Source of the DNA: Leptobrachium leishanense
Taxonomy: Eukaryota > Chordata > Amphibia > Anura > Megophryidae
Direction: 5' to 3'
NCBI GenBank assembly: GCA_009667805.1
Contig: CM019067.1
Coordinates: 66,200,637 to 66,264,636, forward strand
DNA length: 64,000 nt
Part shown: positions 22,471-35,643 of the stretch, piece after piece
Numbering within the stretch: the first letter of the stretch is position 1
Layout of the letters: every line of letters begins with the position of its first letter
Notes under the pieces: generated by a model
Told to the model about the DNA's origin: nothing
Seen by the model: the letters and a program-made list of their open reading frames with translations, nothing else
Database searches by the model: none
Translations under genes and position numbers: made by a program

Positions 22471-23709
22471 TAGATGATTAGACCAATAAAATAATGTTCT
22501 TTACACTCTGAAAGAGAATGATGCATGCATAACCATTTTAATTATGTTTATCGTTATTTACTGTATTAACATAACATTGATTTAGATATTTACAAAATCT
22601 AAAATAATAATGGTGATAAATAATGCTAAATAATCAGTCATTCTGAGGATTTACAAGTGACATTTACTTCACTAGACTAAATGGATATCAATAACAATTT
22701 TTTGTGTTCGCTATTGAACTTGGCAAAGACGATATTTGATGAATCATTGCATTTTTTTGTGAAATAAAGGTCACTTGGAATTTGAAAATCTGAACAGAGT
22801 TCGATTCAGCATCTGTTATATGTTAGTTTGGAAATCCTATATTCTAATGGTTTTTTATTCAGCAGTTTGTGAATTGAAAAGGCTTTAGTAGCAGGTTGTT
22901 GTACAGTTTATCTTGGTTTGCAAAAAACAGCGTTGGAAAATAGTTTAAGGAATGATTCTCTCCTACAGTAACGTTTACAATGAAACAGAAGAATGAAAAA
23001 ATGATAAGCCTCTCATAATAACAATGTAATACAGCAATGCAAAGCTGGAGGAGACATTCTTTCACATTTAATATAGAGACTTTTTTATACACAATTAAAA
23101 ATAACGCAGAGAAATCATTAGAAATGCAAGAATCCTATTGAACCCTTTCACTATCAAGTGCTTTTAGTTTAAAAAATATCATAGCAATAGATGCAAATTT
23201 AACAATTAAATGAAGGGTTGTGGAGGGTAAGATAACAGTTGCAGAAAGAGTGTTATTCTGAGATGGTTAAAAGGTTAAATAATGTAAATTTGCTCACGTT
23301 TAATTCTTCCATGTATACTTTATAATGCTGGGATAAAAGGTTCTAAACTATAGATGGTGTCCCTTATCTAGCACAACCTAAAATTAAGTCTCTATGATCA
23401 GCCAAAAGGCAAAAATTACTGTTGCATCAAATTAAGTAAATGTGAAAAAGATAGGGAATAAAAATGACAATTCTTTATAAAGCACCAATATTATCTGCAG
23501 GTCTGTACAATAGGTACGACAAAATAAAACTAACAAGGAAGTATGGACCCTGCTCAAGTGAGTTTAAATTCCAAGAAGACTAGGATGACACACAAAGGTG
23601 AAGGTATACAGTCGAGTATAATGGGTATTATGGATTAAGTCGATCTGTGTTTGTAATGCATTGTTAGAGATGTCTTGAATGGAGGCACAGGGAGAGTTGT
23701 GTTGCCAAG
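22471..23709. other. Unassigned noncoding DNA
   Basis: AT-rich. A lone AACCCTTTCACTATCAAGTG near 23141 resembles a family Y terminus. No coding or RNA signal supported. Confidence 0.45.
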
Positions 23710-23714
23710 GTGAG

Positions 23715-24643
23715 TGTAACGGCTCAGCTACCCTGCAGGGGTAGCTCCGTCTGCGGCGCCGAGTCTTGCTGGAGAGCTTAGCCGGGTAGCGAGCTAGCAA
23801 GGTGGGAGAGAGATTGGCAGCGGTCCCTGGATGGTCTGGAAGCGAAGGATTCAGTGATTATGCCCTCCCAAATACTCGTCGAGACGCAGTATAGGTTGTA
23901 GGTAAATCAGAGTGTATTTAGAATGGGAACAGACAGTGCTTATATACAAAATACAGCCATGCACATTCAGACTTCCCGCCCACCCCAGCAGTTCTGATTG
24001 GTTGGTTCCAAGACCATTGCAGGCTTCTTTCAGGTCCTCTTCAGTCTTCACTTTGGTCCACTGGTTGTATGCAGATGAAGTCTTGACCCCACAGTGATCA
24101 CATACAGTGATTTACATAACCCATTGTAAAGGGAATCAGATAGTGGGTGACTGAGACAATGTGACTCCCAACTATTTCACACAGGTAAACAGATAACAGA
24201 TACCCAAAGAGAAAGCACTTTTGCATAATCCACAAGTTATTCAAACCTATTGTACATTCTATACAAAGGAAAGCATTTGCCACTAGCGACAGGTAGTATC
24301 TTTAAAAAAACCACATTTAACTAAAGAAATATAAGTCTATTTAAAACTAAAAATGAGCAATTGACAATACATTTAAAACCATACAATATAACTGAGCATA
24401 AAGTATATTGGAGTTTGAAGCGTGGTGCGCTACGTCAGTGACGGATACATTGTAGCACGCATGTACTCCGTGGTTACTAGCAGGATGGTGCTGGGGAGAA
24501 ACATGATTAATTAGAAGTCTAGCAACAGTTTTACACTAAATCTAACAAAGGAAATTAGTTCCTATAAATAAAGGGTAAACAAAATATAACAAAATAAGAA
24601 TGAAATTAAACTAAATAAATCCTGTGGCGGCCGATCCGTCACA
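23715..24643 (-). mobile_element. Solo LTR (family L2), second copy
   Basis: Bounded by TGTAACGG and CCGTCACA with a perfect 5-bp GTGAG duplication at 23710-23714 and 24644-24648. It shares interior blocks with the L2 LTR at 10030-11480. On the minus strand GTATATAAGC near 23940 is a plausible TATA box. No internal retroelement sequence adjoins it, so it is a solo LTR of 929 bp. Confidence 0.82.
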
Positions 24644-25037
24644 GTGAGCGTTCCATAAATAGGGGAACTCAGGAAAAGTTGTGGAATACCGTAGATACTC
24701 GAGTATAACGCGACCTGAGTATAACGCGAGGGGTAGAGATTCATTATGGAAATTAGAATATTACTCAAGACTCGAATATAACGCTAGGAGCAAAATTATG
24801 AAAGTGTAAATTTTCCAAATCATGACAAAAGTCTGTTAAGTTACTGTTGTTCCATGTTTTCATTTCATGTTCATTCCATGTTCATAGCTGTAATTGAGCG
24901 TTTTGATTGATTGGAATATAATTCTCTTATGATAAAGTTCTGCACATGAATCTAAATAAATAAAATCCGTAAGCGCAGGTATGGCATAAGGGCACATGTT
25001 TTAGATTTAATTATTGCGATTGCATTTAATAAGATTT

Positions 25038-25040
<3 letters not shown>

Positions 25041-25075
<35 letters not shown>
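25041..25075. repeat. (AT)n microsatellite at Tc1 insertion site
   Basis: About 17 AT dinucleotides directly left of the Tc1 element; (TA)n also follows its right end at 26696-26719. Tc1 elements insert at TA. Confidence 0.9.
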
Positions 25076-25078
<3 letters not shown>

Positions 25079-26693
25079 TTGTGTTCAAAATTATTCAACC
25101 CCCAATGCTGTAAAGGGTTTTAGGGAATTTAGTGTACATTTGTAATTGTATTCAGAATGAAATCCTACAAGGACTTTTTAAAAAACCATATGCAACTAAA
25201 ATGACATCAATTGGTTTTGTAATACAGTAGTAAATGTTTCTTTTGTGAATTCTTCATTGACACAATTATTCAAACCCTTAAAGACTACCACTCTGAAGAA
25301 CAGAGGTTCATTCAAGTGTTTTCAATCAGGTATTGAAAACACCTGTGGATGTCACGGAGCAGCAATAAAGCATAATAAGCATCAATTAGGCAGCTTTAAA
25401 ATGACTGTGATACTCAGCTCCTTCTAGACATTTACTGGTGTGGTTACAAACATGGTGAAGTCAAGAGAATGGTCCACGAAGACAAGAGAAGAGGTGATTA
25501 CTCTTCACAGGAAGGGCAATGGCTATAAGAAGATTGCAAAGATGTTAAACATACCAAGAGAGACCATAGGAAGCATCATTCGCAAATTCAAGGCAAAGGG
25601 CACTGTTGAAACGCTACCTGGTCGTGGCAGAAAGAAGATGCTGACTTCGACTGCTGTGCGCTACCTGAAGCGTAGAGTGGAGAAAAGTCCCCGTGTGACT
25701 GCTGAGGAACTGAGAAAAGATTTGTCAGATGTGGGTACTGAAGTTTCAGCTCAGACAATACGGCGCACACTGCGTAATGAAGGCCTCCATGCCAGAACTC
25801 CCAGGCGCACCCCCTTGCTGTCTCCAAAGAAAAAGAAGAGTCGACTGCAGTATGCCAAAAGTCATGTGGACAAACCACAGAAGTTCTGGGATAGTGTTCT
25901 GTGGACTGATGAAACAAAATTAGAACTGTTTGGGCCCATGGATCAACGCTATGTTTGGAGGAGGAAGAACAAGGCCTATGAAGAAAAGAACACCTTGCCT
26001 ACTGTGAAGCATGGCGGGGGGGTCAATCATGCTTTGGGGCTGTTTTGCTTCTGCAGGTACAGGGAAGCTTCAGCGTGTGCAAGGTACCATGAATTCTCTT
26101 CAATAGCAGGAGATATTGGATGACAATGTGATGCAGTCCGTCACAAACCTGAGGCTTGGGAGACGTTGGACCTTTCAACAGGACAATGATCCCAAGCATA
26201 CCTCCAAGTCCACTAGAGCATGGTTGCAGATTTAAGGCTGGAACATTTTGGAGTGGCCATCGCAGTCACCTGACCAAAATCCGATTGAGAACCTCTGGTG
26301 GGACTTAAAGAAAGCAGTTGCAGTGCGCAAGCCTAAGAATGTGACTGAACTGGAGGCTTTTGCCCATGACGAATGGGCGAAGATACCCGTAGATCGCTGC
26401 AAGACACTTGTGTCAAGCTATGCTTCACGTTTAAAAGCTGTTATAACTGTAAAAGGATGTTGTACTAAGTACTAAGATTGAATGTCACTTGGGGTTTGAA
26501 TAAAACTGATAATGATGTGAGCACAGAAAAGACATTTGTGGTTATTTCATTATAAATGTTATGTTATATTTGTCTGACCTACACGTGCCTCTTTGATTTA
26601 ATTGTAAGCAAGATGACTGAATGATCAAAATCAATGTCAAACTGGCCGAAACACTCAATTTCAGTGGGGGTTAAATAATTTTGAACACAACTG
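25076..26693 (+). mobile_element. Tc1-like element family A, copy 1
   Basis: Inverted ends CAGTTGTGTTCAAAATTATT and complement bound a 1618-bp element. TA precedes it; the right flank reads TG, one base off. It is nested in element W and carries the transposase pseudogene at 25452-26475. Confidence 0.92.
25452..26475 (+). pseudogene. Tc1-like transposase pseudogene, family A copy 1
   Basis: This is a DDE transposase relic. The start MVKSREWSTKTRE follows Tc1 practice, a short lysine/arginine-rich N-terminus before a helix-turn-helix (GNGYKKIAKMLNIPRETIG) and a GRGRKK hook. Catalytic blocks are [23 protein letters not shown] and [10 protein letters not shown], spaced as in DD34E Tc1 transposases. 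Compared with the copy at 32184, there is an extra G in the GGCGGGGGGG run near 26022, a TAG near 26105 and a TAA near 26233, and a PDQNP variant of the usual PDLNP. It ends CCTKY and stop at 26475. Confidence 0.9.
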
Positions 26694-27171
26694 TGTATAT
26701 ATATATATATATATATATAATGTTAGGAACCTATGCATATACTCATGCACTACAAAAAGACACATTTTGAAATTGATAAAAGCTTGGTTTACCTTGAAAA
26801 ATTAATATTGTTTATATGAAGCAGAGTATATGATATATTTGATAAATTGTAACATACAGAAATTATTTATTAATGTTACGGGTTTTTATTGCAAAGGTTA
26901 ATGTAGGTTTTTCGATTGAAGGGTTAATAGAGGGCTGAATAGTATTGGAGATGTTTTGTACAGGGGTACTTGAGTCCTGCAGTCATTAAGGGTTAATAGT
27001 TAATGGCTGCAGGGTTAAATTGGGATTCCAGAGCGTGCAAGTGTCAGACAGCTCCTGGAAGCAATCAGATCTTCACTCCCTGGCAGCTGTCTCGTGTATA
27101 ACGCGACCCCTACAGTTTTAAGCTTGATTTATTGCTCAAAAAACTTGCGGTATACACGAGTATCTACGGTA

Positions 27172-27593
27172 CTTTGTATGTAAGGATCACTATTTTGAAT
27201 TTAATTATTAAAGATACAGATGTCACCGACTTCAAAAGAGAAAAACAAGGTGGAGGAATCAGCCGAAAGGTGCAGTTTGGAAAAAGAGAAAGCCCTTGGC
27301 CCCACCCTTGTAGTAGCTAGGTATGTGGGCTAGCTGGATGGCACCATATGACAGGGTGGCAGGGGTAACAGTATCAGAGGAAGACAGCCAAGTTTAAGTG
27401 AAAGCCAGGAGCAAGAAATAAAGCCATGAATAAAGATTTAGTGACACCGCATGTAGAGCGGTCAAATCCAGAGGGCGCTGTGAAAAGAGAGAACACTGGA
27501 AGGAAGAAAAGGATCAGAGTTTGGAGAGGCATCCTAATTAGAAATTATTAGAAAAATAATAAAAAGAAACAGGGAGTGAGAATGAAATTTTAA
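27172..27593. other. Unassigned short noncoding stretch
   Basis: No repeat ends or coding signal recognised between element W and the TTAA-flanked element. Confidence 0.4.
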
Positions 27594-27966
27594 CCTCCCT
27601 GTCGGTCTAATTTTTTGTGAAAAACCGCCTCTAAAAGCGGTCTATTTTTTTGCCCCCCTAGCGATATTCCAGAGCGTGGCTCGGGGTTAAAGTCCTATGT
27701 TGGAAGCGTATATATATATATATCACCTCTTCCTATGCTCCCTCGATGTCCCCAGCTGCCTCCTCCGGCGACCGCGACCTTATACTTCCTGGTTCCTTCC
27801 TCGTGAGAAGGAATCCAAGAAGTAAAAAGCTCGCCGGAGGAGACTGCAGAGATCAGCGAGGGAGCGCAAGGAGAGGTAATGTATACAGCCCGAGTGTGTC
27901 TCGAGGTTACCGCTCTCAGCGGTGACATTTAACCCTGAGACACACTCGGGAACACCGTCAGGGAGG
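27594..27966. mobile_element. TTAA-flanked MITE with CCTCCCTG ends
   Basis: TTAA lies at 27590-27593 and 27967-27970. Ends CCTCCCTGTCGGT and ACACCGTCAGGGAGG are inverted repeats. Internal inverted segments include AAACCGCCTCTAAAAGCGGT near the left and CCCGAGTGTGTCTCGAGG with TCGAGACACACTCGGG partners near the right. There is no coding capacity. Confidence 0.82.
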
Positions 27967-28060
27967 TTAATAAGTGTGAAGATAAATGAAATCTGAATGT
28001 GTGGGATGACTGATCGAGTAACAATTAAGCTAGAATTGAGCCCATCTCCTTTTGGGTGTT

Positions 28061-28440
28061 TGTAGTGATCCAAATGAAATTAATAGCAATGCAGCTTCCA
28101 AAAATACCAAAATAATGTAAAAACTATATCTGCATGTGGCATATTGCCTGAGTATATAATTTACAGTAACATCTTGTATCTGTACTGTATGGGTTTTTTC
28201 AGCAATTATAAACCACTGAATCTTATTCCTGTAGAGCAGTGAGGGACTCCAGAGCTCTCCCTATATTCTTTCCTCTCCCTGGCTGCTGTAATGCAGCAGT
28301 AAAGTTTGAGTAACCTTTTGTTAAAGTTAGGGTGGGAACTAGTTTTTGCAGCTTCTTTATAATAATACAGCACGTCGCAGTGGGGTCTCACAGAGTTTTG
28401 TTTTTCCACAAGGTGTACACTAATCTGGCATTTAAGAGGT
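28061..28440 (+). repeat. Interspersed repeat family V, copy 3
   Basis: Same block order as 9540-9905: TTTGTAGTGATC, CAATGCAGCTTCC, TGCATGTGGCATATTGCCT, CCACTGAATCTTATTCCTGT, AGAGCTCTCCCTATATTCT. A minus-strand 90-codon frame here is a shadow of the repeat. Confidence 0.65.
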
Positions 28441-28625
28441 ATGTGATCGGGAATGGGATTTTGTATGGAAATTTTCATATATCATTGTATTATTGACTTT
28501 GTAGTGAAAATGTTAATTATAATATATGCATCAACTCAATGAATACTGCCAAGTTGTATTTTTTGCTATATATTTGTGTGTATGCCTATACTGACTTGAC
28601 ATGGAATGTTAACTTTAGTAAATTT

Positions 28626-29231
28626 TAGAGGTGTGCATTCGTTTTGTAACGAATCTCAATTTGTCCGAAATTTCATTAATTCGTATTTTGGAACTAGTTA
28701 TGAAATTAGTTTCATACGAATTGAAATGAAAATGAAAACGAAACAGTGTATATAAATTCGTTATACTGTTTCACAAGAGAACCATTGATTGAATGATTCC
28801 TCTATGCACACTGCTGCAAAATGGTAATTTAACCCTAGCTTGCCTTTTAACCCTATTCTAACAGAAATAGAGCAGGATTTATTGTTTTTATTACGAAATT
28901 ATGAAAACAAATGAGTTTTGTTTTACTGTTTCACAAAGCACCCTTTCCCTGTCAATTGGCTAAGGTGTTGAATCTGTTGTATTCAGCACCATAGGCCAAT
29001 AGACAGCTCAATATATAACTCTAGCTTGTCTTTTAACCCTCATGTTTAACCCTAATCTAACAGTAATTGAGCAGGATTTGATTTATTGGGGTTTTTCTTT
29101 AGTGATCCTAAAATTCGAATCGAATCAAAATCACGAAACAAAATTACAAAAACATAACAGTATTCAACGAATTCTGTTTCGGATGAAATTATTTTCAAAC
29201 AAAATTAATTTTTCATCTGTGCACATCTCTA
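28626..29231. mobile_element. Non-autonomous hAT-type MITE
   Basis: Ends TAGAGGTGTGCATTCGTTTT and complement of GTGCACATCTCTA are inverted repeats. The flanking octamers GTAAATTT (28618-28625) and GGAAATGT (29232-29239) agree at six of eight positions, as an eroded 8-bp duplication would. Ends are related to the element at 31003-32074. The interior has two similar halves (TTTAACCCTAATCTAACAG-type blocks). Confidence 0.75.
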
Positions 29232-29292
29232 GGAAATGTGTTTCATTAGTACATGTTTACTTCTACTTAATCTTCTTATTTTTTCAGCTGAA

Positions 29293-29298
<6 letters not shown>

Positions 29299-29325
<27 letters not shown>
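29299..29325. repeat. (AT)n microsatellite
   Basis: Short run of AT dinucleotides. Confidence 0.85.
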
Positions 29326-29332
<7 letters not shown>

Positions 29333-30682
29333 GCTTTATTTTATTTATTTACTGTAGAATATTTCCCTGCATATCTGAGACATGACATTTCTTGCCTGGT
29401 TTAGTGTCTGTCAGTCAGGCATTGTGATATGATTGTCGATCTCATGTACTTTCAACAAACCCCAAAGTAAAAATCCCTCCTGAGCCAGAACAAATGTCAC
29501 TGTAGAGTGACATTTTGCTTCACCAGATGTTAATGTTTGGGTTGCATATAAATCCATGAAGTTAGATCATTTCACTGAAAATATTGTCTCATTTTAACTC
29601 CTTCAGAATCAGGGTTGAAGATTCTTTGTTATTGCAACAGTAAAGTAATAAATCTTGGTGATTAACCAGGCTTCTGCGATATCGTTGGTCTGATTATATT
29701 TCCTTAAGTCTTTTTCTACATTCATAAAACCATATGATCGGCCAATATCCAAGAGAGACATTTTTCTAAAATTGTTACTGGATTAGTTTTATGTTTTTTG
29801 CAAGAGTTTTTAAGAAAGGAATTTAAATTTTCAAATGACTCCCTCAGGTCTCCCAGAAAATAAAACAAATATCAGTAAATTCAGTGTATCATGATAACAA
29901 CTGAAATGCAGGCATTACTTAAATGTTATGTTATTTTTGTTGTTTTAACAGTATAGAACACATAGACCTCACATTTTATCTCGCTACAGGTCAAAAAGAC
30001 CAAGTGAAGTATATTATATGTGTACATACACATACATCCATAAAACCTGCATGCAATCTCTCTGGCAAAAGAAAGTGTGCCTCTGTGCAGTCGGCGAATA
30101 TAAGTAACCATATGGATGCACTCGAGGACTTCTTAAAACCCCCAAATTTTATTAAATATGCATTTAAAAAATCATGGTCTGCAACACCGCGATACAAGAT
30201 TGATGAGCCAAAACAGTGATCATTTTTGAATGAATAATTAATAAATTTTTTGTATTAATCCTCGTGAGTGTGTGTATGTATATTTATATGTATTTGTATT
30301 TTTATATCTTGACAACTAGTTCAGCTCACAGTAATATAAACCAACTAAATACAATTTACTACATATTTCTATAATTTACATATAAAACCATACTATGTAA
30401 AATAAATTGAATACTAAGAAATGCAATAAAAACAAAACTAGTATCAACATGTATAGCCATTTCTTTGGAATGTAATGTTTTCCATTTATTATGTCTTATT
30501 TGGGGCCATTGAAGATTTTCCTGCAGTTGGAGAAAAGAGTGCAATTTACCAACATCTACATTTGACAAGAGAAGATCAAAGGATAGTGGTAAAAGCTAAA
30601 TGCTATTATTCCCACTTATTCTTCGTACTAAAATGTATCTTTTACAGAAGCTTTGAAAAGTAGAACTTGGCTGGAGTGCTGA

Positions 30683-30683
<1 letters not shown>
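29326..30683. other. Unassigned noncoding DNA
   Basis: AT-rich sequence without recognisable repeat ends. A 98-codon frame at 29923-30219 has no recognisable domain and no context supporting a gene. Confidence 0.45.

Positions 30684-30727
<44 letters not shown>
30684..30727. repeat. (TA)n microsatellite at second Tc1 insertion site
   Basis: More than twenty AT/TA dinucleotides immediately left of the Tc1 family A copy 2. Confidence 0.9.
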
Positions 30728-30730
<3 letters not shown>

Positions 30731-31002
30731 TTGTGTTCAAAATTATTCAACCCCCAATGCTGTAAAGGGTTTTAGGGAATTTAGTGTACATTTGTAATTG
30801 TATTCAGAATGAAATCCTACAAGGACTTTTTAAAGAACCATATGCAACTAAAATGACATCAATTGGTTTTGTAATACAGTAGTAAATGTTTCTTTTGTGA
30901 ATTCTTCATTGACACAATTATTCAACCCCTTAAAGACTACCACTCTGAAGAACAGAGGTTCATTCAAGTGTTTTCAATCAGGTATTGAAAACACCTGTGG
31001 AT

Positions 31003-32074
31003 TAGACATGTGCATTCGTTTTAGTACTAAAACGATTTAGTCCGAATTTTGGGATAATTTAGTTTTCGTATGACTCAAGAGAAACGAAACTGCTCAGTAC
31101 AAAAAACGAAAGAAACTAAAATAAAATGCACTACATTTAGTGTCAGTCCTTTTTGTGATATTACATTGCTGAGTGAAGGAGACCAGCAATGAAGAGCGCA
31201 ACATCCGAAGTTCTGCACCCTCCACATGCCAAATGCAGTAGGATGTTCTATACAGAGAGGGGCATTAATTAATGCAGGAGGATGTTCTATACATTATACA
31301 GAGAGGGGTATTAATGCAGGAGGATGTTTTATACATTATACAGAGAAAGGTATAAATTGAGGAGGATGTTCTATACAGAGAGGGGTATTAATTAATGCAG
31401 GTGGATGTTGTATACATTATACAGAGAGGGGTATTAATTAATGCAGGAGGATGTTCAAAACATTATACAGAGAGGATCCTTTTTTTCTCAGCCCTTTAAA
31501 TCCAGTGGCTGTGAGCGCGGAGATCGGCTGCTTGTTACGTTATCTCTCAGTACAATGTATCAGGCTCAGCTGTTACAGTAACTGACTAACAGCGCTCAGA
31601 GTTTCAGTAAAACAAGGAAATAATATTGTTCTAACCTCTTATATATAAAAATATTATTTACTAGTTTTACTGAAACTCTGAGCACTGTGATGAGCAGCAG
31701 TCAATTACTGTAACAGCTTTGCCTGACACGGGGCAGTATTACAATGTTGGTGCTAATTTAACCAGAGCTGTTGTAAACTGAAAACCTCCATAGGCTATAA
31801 TAGCTCTGGGAAGTTTGCAACAGCTCTGGTTAAGTTAGCACCAACTATATAATATGGCCCACATTGTGCTGAGAGTGAGAGATACTGTAACAAGCAGCGA
31901 TCTCAGCCCTCTGAGGAGCCACTACAATAGTAATTGTATCCATTGGTTTTCGGATGAATGAAATTAGTTTTCATACTAAATAACTGAAAACGAATTTCTT
32001 TAGCAACTAAATAAATTGCATTTTAGGACTAATCCATTAGTTCAAAACGAAATTTTGTGCTGTGCACATGTCTA
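31003..32074. mobile_element. 1072-bp non-autonomous hAT element inside Tc1 copy 2
   Basis: Inverted ends TAGACATGTGCATTCGTTTT and complement of GTGCACATGTCTA are flanked by a perfect 8-bp CTGTGGAT duplication (30995-31002 and 32075-32082). The uninterrupted site can be read directly in Tc1 copy 1. Inside lie several copies of a roughly 46-bp repeat (GGAGGATGTTCTATACA, TTATACAGAGAGGGGTATTA; 31239-31475). A large imperfect palindrome spans about 31500-31915: TTTCAGTAAAAC pairs with GTTTTACTGAAA, and GCTGCTTGTTAC pairs with GTAACAAGCAGC. Confidence 0.95.
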
Positions 32075-32183
32075 CTGTGGATGTCACGGAGCAGCAATAA
32101 AGCATAATAAGCACCAATTAGCCAGCTTTAAAATGACTGTGATACTCATCTCCTTCTAGACATTTACTGGTGTGGTTACAAAC

Positions 32184-33205
<1,022 letters not shown>

Positions 33206-33446
33206 GATTGAATGTCACTTGGGGGTTGAATAAAACTGATAATGATGTGAGCACAGAAAAGACATTTGTGGTTATTTCATTATAAATGTTATGTTAAATT
33301 TGTCTTACCTATACGTGCCTCTTTGATTTAATTGTAAGCAAGATGACTGAATGATCAAAATCAACGTCAAACTGGCCAAAACACTCAATTTCAGTGGGGG
33401 TTGAATAATTTTGAACACAACTGTATATATATTTTACACATACATA

Positions 33447-35069
33447 CAGTATCTCACAGAAGTGAGTACACCGCTCCCATTTTTGTAAATATTTTATTCT
33501 ATCTTTCCATGTGACAACACTGAAGAAATTACACGTTGTTACAATGTAAAGTAGTGAGTGTACAGCTTGTATAACAGTGTAAATTTGCTGTCACCTCAAA
33601 ATAACTCAACACACAGCCATTAATGTCTAAACCACTGGCAACAAACGTTAGTACACCCCCTAAGTGAAAATGTCCAAATTAGGCACAAAGTGTCAATATT
33701 TTGTGTGGCCACCATTATTTTCCAGCACTGCCTTAACAGTCATTGGCATGGAGTTCACCAGAGCTTCACAGGTTGCCACTGGGGTCCTCTTCCACTCCTC
33801 CATGACGACATCACGGAGCTGGTGGTTGTTACAGACCTTGCGCTCCTCCACCTTCCTTTTGAGGATGCCCCACAGATGCTCAATAGGGTTTAGGTCTGGA
33901 TATTTGCTTGGCCAGTCCATCGCTTTTACCCTCAGCTTCTTTAGCAAGGCAGTAGTCGTCTTGGAGGTGTGTTTGGGGTCGCTGTCATGTTGGAATACTG
34001 CCCTGCGGCCCAGTCTCCGAAGGGAGAGGATCATGCTCTGTTTCATTATGTCACAGTACATGGAGGCATTCATGGTTCCCTCAATGAACTGTAGCTCCCC
34101 AGTGCCAGCAAAACTCATGCAGCCCCAGACCATGACACTCCCACCACCATGCTTGACTGTTGGCAAGACACTGTTGTCTTTGTACTCCTCACCTGGTTGC
34201 TGCCACACACATTTGACACCATCTGAACCAAATACGGTTATCTTGGTCTCATCACCACACACAGTAATCCATGTCCTTAGTCTGCTTGTCTTTAGCAAAC
34301 TGTTTGCAGGCTTTCTTGTGCATCATCTTTAGAAGAGGCTTCCTTCTTGGTCGACAGCCATGCAGACCAATTTGATGCAGTGTGCGGTGTATGCTCTGAG
34401 CACTGATAGGCTGACCCCCCACCCCTTTAACCTCTGCAGCAATGCTGGCAGCACTCATACATCTATTTCCCAAAGACAACCTATGGATATGATGCTTAGC
34501 ACATGCACTCAACTTCTTTGGTCAACCACAGTGAGGCCTTGTCTGAGTGGAACCTGTCCTGTTAAACCGCTGTTTGGTCATGGCCACCGTGCTGCAGCTA
34601 ATTTTCAGGATCTTGGCAATCTTCTTTTAGGTCATTTTTATGTAGAGCAACAATTATTTTTACAGGACCTCAGAGAGTTCTTTGCCATGAGGTGCCATGT
34701 TGAATTTCCAGTGACCAGTATGAGAGAGTGAGAGCGATAACACCAAATTTAACACACCTGCTCCCCATTCACACCGAAGACCTTGTAACACTAATGAGTC
34801 ACATGACACCAGGGAGGGGAAATGGCTAATTGGGCCCAATTTGGACATATTCACTTAGGGGTGTAGTCACTTTTGTTGCCAGCGGTTTAGACATTAATGG
34901 CTGTGTGTTGAGTTATTTTGAGGGGGCAGCAAATTTATACTTTTATACAAGCTGTACACTCCCTACTTTACATTGTAGCAAAGAGCCATTTCTTCAGTGT
35001 TGCCACATGAAAATATATACTAAAATATTTACAAAATGTAAGAGGTGTACTCACTTCTGTGAGATACAG
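33447..35069 (-). mobile_element. Tc1-like element family C
   Basis: Left end CAGTATCTCACAGAAGTGAG after TA (33445-33446); right end complement GGTGTACTCACTTCTGTGAG, followed by slightly eroded ATACAG. The inverted repeats extend about 230 bp inward (ACACAGCCATTAATGTCTAA and its complement). The element begins only 23 bp after the end of Tc1 family A copy 2. Confidence 0.9.
33693..34698 (-). pseudogene. Tc1-like transposase pseudogene, family C
   Basis: On the minus strand the likely start is MAPHGKELSE at 34698, followed at once by a stop. The N-terminal DNA-binding region is badly broken. A middle block is open at 34252-34512 (SLGNRCMSAASIAAEVKG and HRTLHQIGLHG). After a frame change near 34260-34290 the catalytic part is open to 33693: GDETKITVFG, GGGSVMVWGCM, QHDSDPKHTSKTT, PDLNPIEHLWGILK, ending GGHTKY. 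The residues expected for a DD34E triad are visible. Confidence 0.9.
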
Positions 35070-35641
35070 ATTTTTAATGTGCGTTGTATGTACAGTATCT
35101 GTGTGACACAGTTCAAGTGAGGAATTTTATGGCAAAAATTTCATTGTACATCTAGCAACAATATTAAAAAATACTGATGGGTTTTCTACTTGAGATAAGA
35201 TCAAAAGATGGCCAAAAAATTAATTATATAGAAATATAAACTGTGAAAGAAAAAGTAAGGGCCTATGGATCAGGGAAAACGGGATGAAATGTGAAGAAAA
35301 TCTGCACTTTTTCATCTCAAGGATAGACAGGAATGTAACCTTTGCCAACATGAATAGAAGAGACTGTCAGACTTATTAATAATTAATGTAGCTGACACAA
35401 ATTTTCAGCTTGTCCTAGCATAACTGTAGTCCTCTTGCTATATTTGTTATATACAGGTCATTTGGGATATTGTTTGCGTTTTGAGGTAAAGAATGAGATT
35501 TTGGAAGTGGTAACTGATTTTATGTTGTCACGTACTGTATGCTTGGAGGTATATAGATATTATAATGACTTACCTTTTTTCCTCCTTTTTTAGTGTTCCC
35601 ATTATTTTTATTTCTTTTCTCCGAGGCAGTCCCGTAGTGTA
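35070..35641. other. Unassigned noncoding DNA
   Basis: Separates Tc1 families C and B. No element ends or coding signal. Confidence 0.4.
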
Positions 35642-35643
35642 TA

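Larger units (their letters stand above)
24689..27169. mobile_element. TA-flanked element W, interrupted by a Tc1-like copy
   Basis: The left end CCGTAGATACTCGAGTATAA and the complement of the right end (CCGTAGATACTCGTGTATAC) are inverted repeats next to TA at 24687-24688 and 27170-27171. A further ATAACGCGAC block is repeated inside both ends (24705-24732 and 27098-27107). Removing the Tc1 insertion at 25076-26693 leaves about 860 bp with no coding capacity. Confidence 0.7.

Noticed and set aside
29923..30219. 98-codon plus-strand frame as a possible host exon
   Set aside because: No recognisable domain, no clear splice sites and no homologous partner in the window.
33664..34332. 222-codon plus-strand frame
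   Set aside because: Antisense shadow of the family C transposase pseudogene.
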